From positions 19,424,001-19,488,000 of the forward strand of contig CM055613.1 in NCBI GenBank assembly GCA_029379385.1: DNA of 64,000 nt, in the 5' to 3' direction. Both the position numbers and the translations under genes were made by a program. Below the pieces are notes generated by a model that saw only the letters and a list, made by a program, of their open reading frames with translations, ran no database searches and was not told where the DNA came from. This DNA comes from Quillaja saponaria. Taxonomy: Eukaryota; Streptophyta; Magnoliopsida; Fabales; Quillajaceae. Shown in pieces: positions 23,758 through 36,000 of this stretch. How positions within the stretch are numbered: position 1 is the first letter of the stretch; every line of letters begins with the position of its first letter.

Positions 23758-24215
23758 TAAATTATAGGAACTTACAGACTTGACTTGTAGACATACATTC
23801 AGCTACATCTACTTCAGATAGTAAGAGCTAGAATAATTTATAAGTGCACACTAGAAGCAAACTTATATTGATTGCTATAATCCTATAGTGGAGCCTATCA
23901 ATGGAGTGAGCATGTGGCCATCAACTGCCATTAGCAAGAGGTTATGACATTCAGCCACCAATTCAGCTAAAAGCATCAGGGAGGCCCAAAAAGAAAAGAA
24001 TTATAGGTCTACAAGAACTAGAAAAACATAAAGAAGAGAGCAACAGATGGAAGAGAAAGAACACATCTCTCAAATACAGCGGGTACAACCAGTATAGGCA
24101 TAGTATGAGGACTTGCAAGAATCCAGTTGCAATACATGTTGCAAGAACCAGTCAAGCAATACATGCTTGGTTCCATGAACTTAATGTATGTATTTGTTTG
24201 CCATGTTTGTATGTA
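23758..24215 (+). pseudogene. Mutator-like transposase relic, C-terminal part
   Basis: Read-through after the CACTA insertion gives NPIVEPINGVSMWPSTA (about 23870-23920) and, in a shifted frame, SGRPKKKRIIGLQELEKHK followed by a decayed zinc knuckle ending MRTCKNP (about 23970-24125). Conserved C-termini of plant Mutator transposases have a Tyr-rich segment, a Pro-rich GRPKK motif and a CX2CX4HX4C knuckle, and the traces follow that order with most knuckle residues lost. Stops and shifts preclude function. Together with 15240-15978 this defines the relic into which the CACTA element jumped. Confidence 0.6.
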
Positions 24216-25139
24216 TTGTTTGCCATGTTTGGTTCCTAAAATAACAAATGGAAGCATTCATAAACATACACAAATTACCACAAACCATCTTTTAGTGACC
24301 ATTTCAAATGATGAACTAAAAAAAGTAGTGAATTACATAAATTATGAATACTTGTACAATTCAAATAAAGTTAGCCTAAAACACTAATAGACAAAACATT
24401 AAAAGACACCTAACTACTTAGAAGAACACACTAAATCCATGCACATAGACCTAGAAAATCACATAATACAATCATTCTCTTCATTACCTTCCAACATAAA
24501 AATAATCTTCCTCTATTGTGTTATGAGGTATCTTCGACGCCTAAAAATTTCTTCATTCTTCTAAGAATTGCAATAAAACCACTAATAAAATACACAAATT
24601 ATGTTAGTATATTTTCAAATTTTTAGACAACCTTAGCAAAAGCTATGTAATTACCAACAAACGTACCTTAACTATATATAAAACTCACCAAATAGTTTAT
24701 ATTTGTATCTGATAAAATCTAACGACTATAAGAAATTTTCTAAACTCTTATCTTTCCTTATTTTATTAGGCATGCTTCTATCTTTTAATATAATTTACTA
24801 TTTAATAAATTTATATACAAATAAATATAATAATGAGATGAGAAGGGTATCATATAATTTAAATTAAAATATGAAACCACCCTATTCTTACTCGATATGA
24901 ATAGAAATTTTTATATTTTTATCAATCATTAATTTATTATAAAATGGTATTTTTTTTTTTATTAGTGAATTACAATCACCAAACTCCTTTTTATGACTGG
25001 CTTGGCTTCCTTTAGTTTTGCTTACTATTACTCTTCTTTCCCCGCCGCTACTCGGTTTACCTATAGCAGATGGATAGTGTAGATATTTTAATTCAAATTT
25101 TTATTTGATAGTTTCTTAATTAGTTTACTCTTGATGGAC
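24216..25139. other. No gene recognised
   Basis: AT-rich intergenic sequence. Two overlapping short frames at 24018-24387 on opposite strands are not supported by any domain. Confidence 0.4.
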
Positions 25140-25573
25140 AAAAAAGAATTAATTAGGTTTACCTTAGCGGGTAAGTAAATCCAATTAAATGATTATAGGG
25201 TTTCCATTAAATGGAAGAAAATTTTACTTGTTAGGCAAGTCATATGTAGTATAAATATATAGGCTTGTGAGACTTATAAGTATGAGAAAGAGAGAGATCT
25301 AATATTTATGAGATCCCTCAAAGGTATGAGTGCATTAGAGATTGGTAGAAACATGGCTTAGGAAAGTAGTGAGAGCACAATGTGTAGAGTGTTACTAGTT
25401 TTATATAATCTTTCTTGGAATATTAGTGAAATTTTTTTTTCTCATCCGTGGACGTAGGCAAGAGGCCAAACCACGTTATATCTTATATTGATGTTTATTT
25501 ATCTTTTATTCTATTTATAATTTGTGGTTATTAGCTTTTGAAAATTAAACGAGAATATTGTATAATTACTAAC
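25140..25573 (+). repeat. Copia-type LTR (probable solo or 5'-truncated)
   Basis: The stretch contains a TATAAATATATAGGC promoter-like site (25252-25266), a CTCATCCGTGGACGTAGGCA block and CCACGTTATATCTT, and ends in ACTAACA near 25573. The order is typical of plant Copia LTRs (TATA box, then GGACGTAGGCA in the R/U5 part). The left border is not certain. Confidence 0.5.
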
Positions 25574-25889
25574 ATATAGTGTCACGGTGAGTTTAGGATT
25601 CTTGTTTGCCTGTTTTAAGGTTATTGCTGGTGAAGTTGTCAATTATGGTTATCAAGGTTGTAGAAATTTGGTTATGGATTTTTTTTTTTTTATTATTGGG
25701 GAGTGGGAAGCGATGAATAAATTCCATGTTAAGTTCATTAACTTGCATATTGGTATGTCTTATTTGTTGTATTTAATCTCTTGTCTTATTTGTGCATTCT
25801 CTAAAAATGTTACATAATTGACAAGACAAGGGAAAATAGTTAAAATCTTGATATGCTCAATTCCAAACAACTACATTTTAGTTGAGTTG

Positions 25890-26430
25890 TTAGTTGGATT
25901 TTTGTTATAAGGTGCATTACAGAAGTGGATGACCCTGCAAAGTTGTTAGCTAGTTAGTTAGTTGTTTTGTTAAGTTTTTTATTTCAGTTTCAGATTCCAC
26001 CTTAGTTACTTGTATTAAGTTTGAATTCTTGTAAATTTTACATTCCATGAAATGAATTATAGAAAAGCTTCAGCATAATCTCTTTGAGTCTTTGTCACTT
26101 ACTTGAGTTCTTTCTATTGCATAAGTCATGTCCATTAGTTGGATTGGAGCTGTGAAAGGCATATCATTGTTATTAGAGAAAATCTCTGGCACTGTGGATA
26201 CAAAGATAGTGATGGTAAACGCATTCAATCTATAAGTGATGGTAGTAGAAGTAAGATTGGGAAGCTTCGATGGGAGCTTCGATAGAATTGATACTTCTTT
26301 ACAAGAGCTAAGAACAAACCAAAACAACATCATGTATACCTTAAAGGATGAATTTCAAGCTATGTTAACGGTAGCGATGGCATCTATGAACAGGCCACAA
26401 GCTATGGACAACATTGCTCCACCATAAGCA
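25890..26430 (+). repeat. Probable LTR remnant and gag-like start of another retrotransposon
   Basis: TTAGCTAGTTAGTTAGTTG and a poly-pyrimidine/TTGTATTAAG stretch resemble LTR ends of plant retrotransposons. The frame after it (26236-26427) encodes SFDGSFDRIDTSLQELRTNQ, a gag-leader-like coiled coil. It is short and not tied to the Copia sequence that follows. Confidence 0.3.
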
Positions 26431-26820
26431 GTGGTGACAAAGGGAAAGGCTGCCAATGACCACATAACCAGAATTCTAATAATTCAATGCATCTGATCCA
26501 AGTATTCAAGAACCTGTAACTGGTAAGGAAACATATAGAATTCAATCAATAGGAATTTAGGACTATCAATTGTTCCGTAAGGTGTGATTGATTGACTTTC
26601 GCAATTCAATAGAGACAAATTCAAGAATTTGTTCAGAAATATTAGTAGTTTTTCACTGTTGATCACACACATGAAATTCTAAAGATTGAGTTGGCTTCCA
26701 TGCATTTCTCTTAAAAGTCATTGGAATGGCACTAGTGCTTTATAGACAAAAGAGGATATGGGAATTTATTTTTGCTAGAATACATTCAAGAGCTACAGGA
26801 TCAATTTCAAGAAGGTATGG

Positions 26821-27556
26821 TTGCACGACTTGTCAATGCTTTTAAGAATCTTAAGCTCTGCTAGATCTTCTCATCATGTCCTTGGCACTCATTTTGCCAC
26901 AGCTTCAGAGCCTTATATCATTGACTCGAGAGCCTCTGATCATATGATCAATCCTTCTAATAATTTCTCCACTTATTTACCTTATTCTGATAAAGACGAG
27001 GTTCGGATAATCGATGGCTCTCTGTCACCCATTTCAAGGAAAGTTTCTATTCATTGTACTCCCACCTTAACTTTGTCTTCTATTCTTCATGTTCCTAAAT
27101 TTTCCATGAATCTCTTATCAATTAATTCCATCATAAAAAATTTAAATTATCAAGCTATATTTTATTCTTCTTGTTGTAAATTTCATGAACTAGGAACTGG
27201 AAAAACTATTAGCTATAGTAAAGAGCAAAATAGATTATACTTATTAGAATATGGTCTAAATATTTATATGGTCTAAATATTTTGGCTAACACTGTAGCTT
27301 CTAATCAAGCCCTTCAGAATAGTGCTTCTATTACTTCACAACAACAGTTGGTTCAGTGAAACCGCCGTTTAGGATATCCTTTTTTGATTCTAGTAAACAT
27401 GTTTCAAAACTTTCTTAAGCATTGTACTATGAACAATTTCTTATGCGATGTCTGTGAATTTGCTAAACATAAGCGTGCCTTTTATCCTTCAATGAATAAT
27501 AAAAGTACTATTCCTTTTGCACTTATTCTTTCTGATGTTTGGGGTCCTAGTCATTA
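26821..27556 (+). pseudogene. Copia family 2 (plus copy): protease and GAG-pre-integrase part
   Basis: The frame at 26821-27276 (151 residues) covers the retroviral-type protease start, IIDSRASDHM at residues 37-46, where the usual active-site DSGAS has Arg for Gly, and the following VRIIDGSLSPIS. A second block (about 27380-27550) reads LKHCTMNNFLCDVCEFAKHK and ends in DVWGPSH, the start of the integrase. At 27556 the sequence switches to a minus-strand copy of the same family. The frame is broken between the blocks. Confidence 0.75.
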
Positions 27557-30299
27557 AGCAAATTCAGCTTTGCCAGTCTAATAAGAGTCTCAATACCACT
27601 CAATACTTCCAGTATATTCTCCTTATTTATAGTTTCATCATGTTTTCCTCTATCTCGTTTCATCTCTATTATGTCCTCAAATAACTCAGGTAGCCACTCC
27701 CCCTTATTTCTATAAGACAACTCTACCTCATCGTTACTATCTTCTTGAAAAGGTGTTGAGGAGAAATAAGCAATGAATTGAAGAAAAGTGACGTCCATTC
27801 TAATGGTTAGAGGGTGAAAGCATTTGCATCCTTTCTGAGTGGCAGAGTACCTCATAAATATATATTTTAGTGCATGATAATCAAGCTTGCTGATGCTCAT
27901 CCTGTGCTCATGAACAAAGCAAACATAACCAAATACTTTTAGGGGAACAAGAAATGAAAAATTACCTTGAATAACATCTAAAGGAGTTTTAAAATCAAGG
28001 ATCCAAAGAGACATCTGATTAAGGAGATAAGCTACAGAGAGAACTGCATCTCTCCAATATGCCTTAGGGATATTCATATTAAACATTAAAGACCATGTCA
28101 CTACCAAAAGATGTCATTTTTTTCTTTCTGTTGTACCATTTTGAGCAGAGGTATCAACACAATTGGTTTGATATATTATGCCATAATCCTGAAGATACTT
28201 TTGAAAATTGCCTTTTCTATATCCCATACTGTTACCACTCCTCAAAATCTTAACTCTAGCATCAAACTATGTACAAATAACTTATGAAACATCTGAAAAT
28301 AAGTAAATACTTCATTCTTAGCACGCATTAAGTAAATCCAAGTAGTGCGGCTAAAGCAATCAATGAGTGTAACAAATCACCTGTAACCAGATAGAGACAC
28401 AACACAACTAGGACCTCAAACATCATAATAAATAAGTGCAAAAGGAGTAGTACTTTTATTATTCATTGAAGGATAAGAGGCACGCTTATGTTTAGCTAAT
28501 TCATAGCCATCACATAGCAAATTGTTCATAGTACAATGCTTAAGTAAGTTTGGAAATATGTTTCCTAGAACCAAAAAAGATGGATGTTTTAAATGGCAAT
28601 GCCATTGAACCAACTGTTGTTGGGAAGCAATAGAAGCACTACTTTGAAGGGCCTAATCAAAAGCTACAGTGTTTGGAAAAATTACTTGTACTATATTCCA
28701 ATAAGTACAAGCCATTTTCTCTTTACCATAGCCAATCGTTCTTCCTAACATTTAGGAATATGAAGAATAAAAAACAAAGTTAAGGTGGGAGTACAACAAA
28801 TAAAACCCTTCATTAAAATGGGTGGCAAAGAGCTATCGGCTATATGAACCTTGTCCTTACTGAAACAAGATAAATATGTAGAGAAATTATTAGAAGTATT
28901 GGTCATATGATCATAGGCTCATGTGTCAATGATCCAAGACTCTGAAGCTATGGTGGAATGAGTGCCAAGGGCATGATGAGAAGATGCAGTGGAAGTAGAG
29001 GAACAACAATCAAGTTTGACCACCAGACTCCTAAAATGTTGCAGTTCCTTTGTATTAAGGGCACTGGACTCCATAAAAGGTAATAACTCAGTAGGTTCAG
29101 AAAAATGAGCTCGTGATTTAAGTGGCCATGCACCCCTACCACCTTTGCCTCTAGTAAGGTGACTATGTAACTTCCAACATTTGTCTTTAGTATGATGGGT
29201 CTTACCACAATAATCACACTGTAAATGATCTTTATCACTACTCCCTTCAATTTCACTCCCTCTGGTGCTTGCACCTTTAAAGTCTTTTTGTATAGGAGTT
29301 GCTATCATTGCAGACCTCTCATGAGTTCCCATATGAAGCATAATTATCCTCCTAATTTCTTCTTGATGCACATAAGCACAAGTTTGTCTCAGGTGTAGGA
29401 ATGGGTCTCTAGTTAGAACCTGAACTCTAATCTGGTTATACTCAAGGTTGAGTCCAGATAAGAAATCATAAACTCTCTCATTATCAACTACGTTTTAGTA
29501 TGAGGCAGCATTCTTATGACATACTGGCTGAAATTCCTGATAGTAATCCAACTTTTGCCATAAACCACTCAATTCAAGCAAAATATTAAGCAATAGTCGT
29601 TTCTCCCTACATAGTCTCATGAAGCTTCTTAAAAACTTGAATATCATTTCTAACCTGAGAGTAAGTTTGGCTCATTTTGTTTTTTTACCAAAAATGCAGC
29701 CATACATAATAAACAAGAACGAGACTAAGCTAGAAGTTATTTCCATCAAACTTCAGTGGACTAATATAGAGGAAGGGATTATCGTTAGGGATTCCAACCC
29801 TATCACACTACTTCGAATCTCGAAGCTAATCACTTCCTGCGACATACTCTAGTGAAGGAAACAACAAAAAATTGACTACACAATCCAGGAAATAAAATAA
29901 CTCACAGTCAACGAAGAACCCAACAAAGCCCTACCCACAACTTGTAGGCATCAACCCATCCAAAAAACTTACCAAACTCATAGCCAATAATAAGAAAAAA
30001 AAAAAATGCAACATGTGAAGAAACATCTGCAAATGAGTTTCTTTTCCAAATCAACCTAAATAATCAACTAGACTACTCAAATTGAAGCCAAGGAGAGCCA
30101 AGGAGGGGAAGAAGTTAACAGAAAACCCCTTAAATTGAAGAATTTCAGAGAAATTGAAAACTAGGACAAGAACTAAAAAACCAAAATTACTCACTGATCT
30201 AGGGTCTATTTTGAATAAAACCTTGGGGGGTTTTGGTCACCTAGAAAAGGCGATTCAGGATCTATTATTTTTTTGTTGGGTCTTGTCAGAAACCACCAT
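27547..30299 (-). pseudogene. Copia family 2 (minus copy): gag, protease, integrase; pol 3' half missing
   Basis: Read on the minus strand, gag begins near 30299 (MVVSDKTQQ), with a zinc knuckle CDYCGKTHHTKDKC at 29218-29177. The protease follows around 28920 with ESWIID and a stop replacing the active-site Gly, then a GAG-pre-integrase/zinc region (QWHCHLKHPSFLVLG, 28613) and a 186-residue frame at 28107-27547 covering the integrase C-terminal region (AYWRDAVLSVAYLLNQM and FGYVCFVHEH). No reverse transcriptase follows: the copy stops at the junction with the plus copy at about 27556. It has the same family features as 26821-27556 and shares HALGTH/HVLGTH next to the protease. Confidence 0.75.
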
Positions 30300-30339
30300 G
30301 CACAGCTGAGATGGTCAACGACAATGAGGGGCTGGGTTT

Positions 30340-30468
30340 CACTTTGAAGCTTTGATACTATGTTGTGTGAGGAGAAAAACTATATTTTCATAGTATTCAA
30401 ATTATGTAGATCCTAGTATATATACTTTAGTAGGGTAAAGACTCCAACACCCTTCAACATATTCAACA
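30340..30468 (-). repeat. 5' LTR (30361-30468) and primer site of the Copia family 2 minus copy
   Basis: On the minus strand the LTR runs TGTTGAATATGTTGAAGG ... CCTCACACAACA, 108 bp, followed at once by TAGTATCAAAGCTTC. This is an initiator-Met-tRNA primer site with two G-to-A type changes from TGGTATCAGAGC. The inverted counterpart LTR is at 32233-32347. Confidence 0.75.
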
Positions 30469-32225
30469 CAACCATTGAGTCTGTTTTACCTAGCCAACAG
30501 TTCTCTCCAGACTTAGCTTCTACACCGTTACAAACTTGTAAGTCTTCAATTATTATTCCTTCTTCAAACTTACCTTCTGATTCCTCTATCATTAATGAAA
30601 CTAATCTTCCTATTGCAACTAAAAAAGGAGTTAGGACTTTTACTCATCATCTTATCTATAACCATGCCTCATATAAATCCTTGTCTTCATCATATAGAGC
30701 ATTTATGTTCTCTTTGTTGTCTATTGCTATTCCTTCAGGGTTGGGAAGAAGCACTTATTGAATCTAAATGGAAGGAGGCCATGGTTGTGGAAATGAAAGC
30801 TTTATCCAAAAATAATACTTTGGAGCTTACTATTCTCCCTTATGAAAAATGGGCATAGAGTTGTAAATAGGTCTTTACCATTAAGAGGAAAGCCTGATGG
30901 AATAATTGAAAAATATAAAACAAGACTTGTTGCAAAAGGATTCACTCAAACTTATGGGATGGGTCATCAAGAAACCTTTACTCCTATTGCCAAGATGAAT
31001 TCTATTAGAGTTCTTATTTCTTGTGCAGTGACTCTTGGTTGGGACTTGCAACAACTGGATGTGGAGAATGCTTTCTTGCATGGAAATCAAGTTTATAAGG
31101 AGATTCCCCCAGACTTCTCTTGTAAAAAGACTGAAGGGAAGGTATACAGGGTGAGGAAGTCCTTGTATGGCCTCAAACAGTCACTTAGAGCCTAGTTTGG
31201 TAGATTTCAAAAAGTAATGCTCTTTTTTTTTGTACCAACAAAGCAATGATGATCACACCATGTTTGTTAAACATTGTCTATGTTGATGAGATATTGTGAC
31301 AGGAGATAGTACTACAGAGGTATCCAAGTTGAAACGGCACCTTGCCAAGTAATTCGAGACCAAGGATTTGGGGATGCTTCATTACTTCCTTGGGATCAAA
31401 GTTGCTCATTCTAACAAGGTTTCTTCCTATTTCAAAGGCATTATGTCATCGATTTGCTAGAGGAGACAGGTATGCTTGGATGCAAGCTCGCAAACATACC
31501 TATTGATGCAAACCACAAGTTATAAAGTGGTGATGGAGAATGTATTGATAAAGAGAAATACTAATGACTAATGGAAGGTTGATTTATCTATCTCACACTC
31601 ATCTAGACATAGCCTATGTTGTCAGTGTGATTAGCTAGTTTATGCATAACCCTTGTTCAAAGTTACTTGGATGCAGCTCATTGGATATTGCAAAATCCGC
31701 ACCTGGGAAGGGACTTCTATTTGAAAACCATATAAGCCTAAAGTGAGAAGCCTATACAAATACAAATTGGGCTGCATCACTAGATAATAAAAGGATTAAC
31801 TTTAGGATACTAGCACATTTGTTGTGGGAACTTATTATCATAGAGAAGCAAGAAACTAAACTATGGTTGCTAGGTACAGTGCTAAAGCAGAATACAAAGA
31901 GATAGGCTCATTGACTTGTGAAGTTGTTATGGTTTAAGAAGCTGATGACAGATCTTAAGGTTATCTTTAGAAAAGCCTATTCTGTTGTATTATGAGAACA
32001 TTGTAGCTATCAGTATAGCTCACAATCTAATCCAACATGATCGTAAGAAGCACATCGAGATTGATAGATATTTATTAAAGATAACTAGACTCTTATCTCA
32101 TTTGTATACATTTTGTAAGATCTGAGAACCAATTGGCTGATATCTTTACAAAAGCCCTTAATAGCATAGTTTTTCATCCTATTGTTTGCAAGATGGGCAT
32201 GAAAGATATTTATGCACCATCTTAA
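30469..32225 (+). pseudogene. Copia family 2 (plus copy): reverse transcriptase and RNase H (decayed)
   Basis: Blocks in order are WEEALIESKWKEAM (30742), a frameshift at about 30850, YKTRLVAKGFTQTYGMG and ETFTPIAKMNSIRVL (30842-31195 frame), LDVENAFLHGN, and YRVRKSLYGLKQS, then a stop at 31193. Beyond that the catalytic region reads YVDE instead of YVDD near 31270, and RNase H traces run to about 32200. This is the 3' half of a Copia polyprotein whose 5' half lies at 26821-27556; the minus-strand copy sits between them where the integrase should be. Confidence 0.75.
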
Positions 32226-32232
32226 GGAGGAG

Positions 32233-32347
32233 CATTGAATGTGTATATATGTTGATGGTGTTTGAGTCTTTACCCTACTAGATTATATATATTAGGATGT
32301 ACATGATTTGAATATTATGAAACTCATAGATTTTTCCTCACACAACA
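32233..32347 (+). repeat. 3' LTR of the Copia family 2 plus copy
   Basis: It is preceded by the polypurine-like TTAAGGAGGAGCA. It contains GTGTTTGAGTCTTTACCCTA and ends CCTCACACAACA, matching the minus-strand LTR at 30361-30468. Its first two bases are CA where the partner has TG, consistent with transitions. Confidence 0.7.
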
Positions 32348-33049
32348 CTCTACAATATGGAGCTATATATGCTGGATATTAGGGGAGATTGTGAATGGTA
32401 ATAACATGTTCCTCGTATAGCTCTTGTTGCTAGGTTACTTATGTATCTATTAGTCATTCAGCTGTTTCCCACTTTATTCTCCAATATGTTAAACTGAGAG
32501 GATTTAGTAGATCATGTTACATGTCTAATCTATTCCTTGATGGTTATGTTATATACCTCTTTTGTGAACTTTATACCTCGACAAAGATATAACATATCTT
32601 CTAAGTATGAAAAGATAAACATAATTTTCTTACTATTGTAAAATCTAGCTTCTGGTTGCATGATTTAAGTATCTACATGTAACCAACTCTTTTTGTTGCT
32701 TTTTATCAAGTTTTTTAGGATACATGCTTCGGAAAACGTACATAAGAACAGGAAAGAGATATAACTTTTGGTGCTATACTCATTTTTGATTTGTTTAATA
32801 AATGACAATTTACACAAGTAGTGGAAATTAGAAAATATCTTGTAACAAAATGGAACTTGGCTTACAACTTTGGGTTGAAAATCCTGTAAATATAACTTGA
32901 GTTCTACTCATTTTCTTTCGGTGATTTAACAAGCACGAGAGTGAATTAAATCTATTTAATGCATTTTCTCAACATCGATACAATATGGTAGTCCACTAGA
33001 TTCTATTGGTACCATATTGAATTCTTTTTTATGGTTGAATATCAAAGGC
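32348..33049. other. No gene recognised
   Basis: The stretch between two Copia elements has no open frame of interest and no clear repeat boundary. Confidence 0.4.
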
Positions 33050-33054
33050 CATTA

Positions 33055-36000
33055 AATTGAAATAAGAAGAAAAAATATATTTTCCAATTGATTACCAGAA
33101 GAACTTGGATATAGGAATATTTATCAGTATATTGACAGCTATCTTTTTGTTAAAAATCCTACAATCAAGCTCCTAATTTACCATTTTCTATTTTACAAAG
33201 AATCCCAAAAAGGTATACAGTTAATCTCTAAAATCAAGCCTCAAATATTTCATACAGTTAAATCTCTAAAATCAAGCCTAAAATATTTCATACAATTAAA
33301 TCTCTAAAATCAAACCTCAAATATTTCAACAATCCCCCTAAGTTGGTGCATGAATATCACACATGCCCAACTTCCTTATGAACTTCGAGAAATTTTAACT
33401 TGACACTGCCTTAGTAAGAACATTAGCCAACTGATCCTCTGACCTAATTTTTGGAAACTCCAGTATTTTTTTCATCCAATTTCTCTTTGATGAAGAATCT
33501 ATCAACTTCCACATGCTTGGTCGACCATGCTGCACCGGATTATGAGCAACAATATCACAGGCAGCCTTGCTATCACAATGTAGTCGAATTGGTTGTATTG
33601 GCGGATATCCCAAATCTAATAAGAAGTATGAGACATAAAACTTCACATAATCCAAGCGCCATGCCTCTAAATTCAGCCTCCGCACTTGACCGTGCAACAA
33701 CATTTTGTTTCTTGCTTCTCCAAGTAACAAGATTACCTCCCACAAAGGTAAAATAACCAGAAGTGGACATTCTATCATCTATAGCTCCAGCTCAATTAGC
33801 ATCAGTATATGCTTCCACACTCAGATAATTTACATTTTTTGTGAACAAAATTCCTTTCCCTAGAGCAGATTTCAAATACCTCAAAATGCGCATAACCACC
33901 TTCAAGTGTTGCTTTCCAGGATTATGCATAAATTGGCTTATAATACTCAAAGCATAAACAAGGTCTGGCCTTGTATGTGCTAGATACATCAATCTTCCTA
34001 AAAGTCTTTGGTATCTCCCTTTATCGACTGGAACTTGATTTGGTTCAACAAATAACTTCAACCTCTTTTCAATAGGAGTATCAGGCTGGTTGACAAGCTG
34101 ACATACCAGTTTCCTGTAACAAATCTAAAGTATATTTTTTTTTAGATAAGAAAATTCCTTTAGTTGATCTAGAAACTTCAATTCTAAGGAAAAACTTCAA
34201 AGGACCAAGGTCATTCATTTCAAATTCTTGAGACAAGTAGTTTTGAAGTGCTTTCCTTTCTTTCGGGATCATTTCCTGTCACCACCATTTCATAAACATA
34301 TACAATGAGTGCAGTGATTTTACCTTGTCAGTTTCTTTATGAATAAAGTGTGATCTGCATTGCTTTGACTATAACTAAATTCCTTCATAGATTTTGTGAA
34401 TCTTCTAAACCAGGCTCTTGGAGATTGCTTTAGCCCATACAATGATTTTTTTTAATTTGCTCACCTTCTAACTGTATTCTTCAGGTATCACACATCCCAG
34501 AAGAAGATCCATATAAACTTCTTCTGATAATTCTCCATGTAGAAAGGCATTTTTTACATCAAATTGTTGCAATGTCCAATCCAAGTTTGCTGCTAAGGGA
34601 TAACAAAACTCGAATTATGTTGATTTTAGCCACTGGTGCAAAAGTCTCAGTATAATCGATCCCATAGGTTTGAGTATATCCCTTAGCCACCAACCTTGCT
34701 TTAAACTGCTCAATCGTGCCATCAACTTTGAATTTGACAGTATATACCCACCGACATCCAACTGTTTTCTTTCCCGGTGGACAATCAACAAGTTCCCAAG
34801 TATTATTTTTAATCAAGGATTTCATCTCCTCGTTCATAGCTACTTTCCATCTCGAATCACCCAAGGCTTCTTGCACACTGTTAGGAATAGATACAGTGGA
34901 TAATTGATTGACAAATGATTGATTTGATCCTGACAATCGATTGTTAGACATATAATGGCTCATTGGATATTTAACCTTACTAGAAATTTCAGGTTCATAT
35001 TTGGGTTTAGGAATACCTCTGTTGTGTCGTGATGGTATTTGTTTTCTAGATGGTTCAAGGACATCCTCGCTCGATGATTGGTTTGGTACTTTCGCTGCTT
35101 GTGTTACATCAATTGCTTGTGTTGCATCACCTTCCAAATCCACTGGTTCAGATGAATCCATGTTACCTTCCACTTCTCGGTTTTCATCCACATCCTGGCT
35201 AATAGGTTTAGAGAATCCCACTTTCTAATTTTAGTTCTGATTCAAATATATGAACATCATAATATAAAGTCAGAACTTCCTCTTTGCTCTCCCCCTGAAG
35301 ATCTGGCTCAAAAAGGTAATACATAGAGTCTTCATGAAAAACTACATCCAATGTAACAAACGTTCTTTGAGTGGGTGGATGATAACATCGATACCCCTTT
35401 TGATAAGCAGCATATCCCACAAAGACACATCGCAATACATGAGGCTCTAGTTTGCTACGTTGTTGCTTGTGAAGGTGCACATTTGAGACCATTGGTGTCG
35501 TTACCACTTTAGCTAGAGCTTGAAAAGGTGTTTGATAGTCAATAGTGCTAGAGGGTACCCGATTGATCAAATGTGCAGCAGTGGCAAGTGCTTCTCCCTA
35601 AGAGGACAATGGCATATGGGCTTCTATCAATAAAGCTTGAAAAACCTCCAGTAAATGACCATTTTTTCTCTCAGCCACTCCATTTTGTTGTGGTGTATTA
35701 GGACAAGTAGTTTGATGAAGGATTCCTTTTGTTCTCAAGTATTGCTGAAATTCATGACTTAAATATTCACCTCCATTATCACTGCATAAAACTTTCACCT
35801 GTGCATTGTATTGAGTAGAAATCATTTTGTGAAAGTTTTGAAATAACATGTTCACTTCACCTTTAGACTTCGTCAAACACACCTAAGTCATCCTAGTACA
35901 ATCATCGATAAAAGTGACAAACCAACGTGATCCACCTAAGCTAGCTACTTTGGATGGACCCCAAACATCAGAATGTATAACCATAAAAAGGAGTCAAACT

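Noticed and set aside
24127..24387. 86-residue frame near the Mutator relic
   Set aside because: It begins in the decayed transposase C-terminus in another frame and runs on into non-coding sequence.
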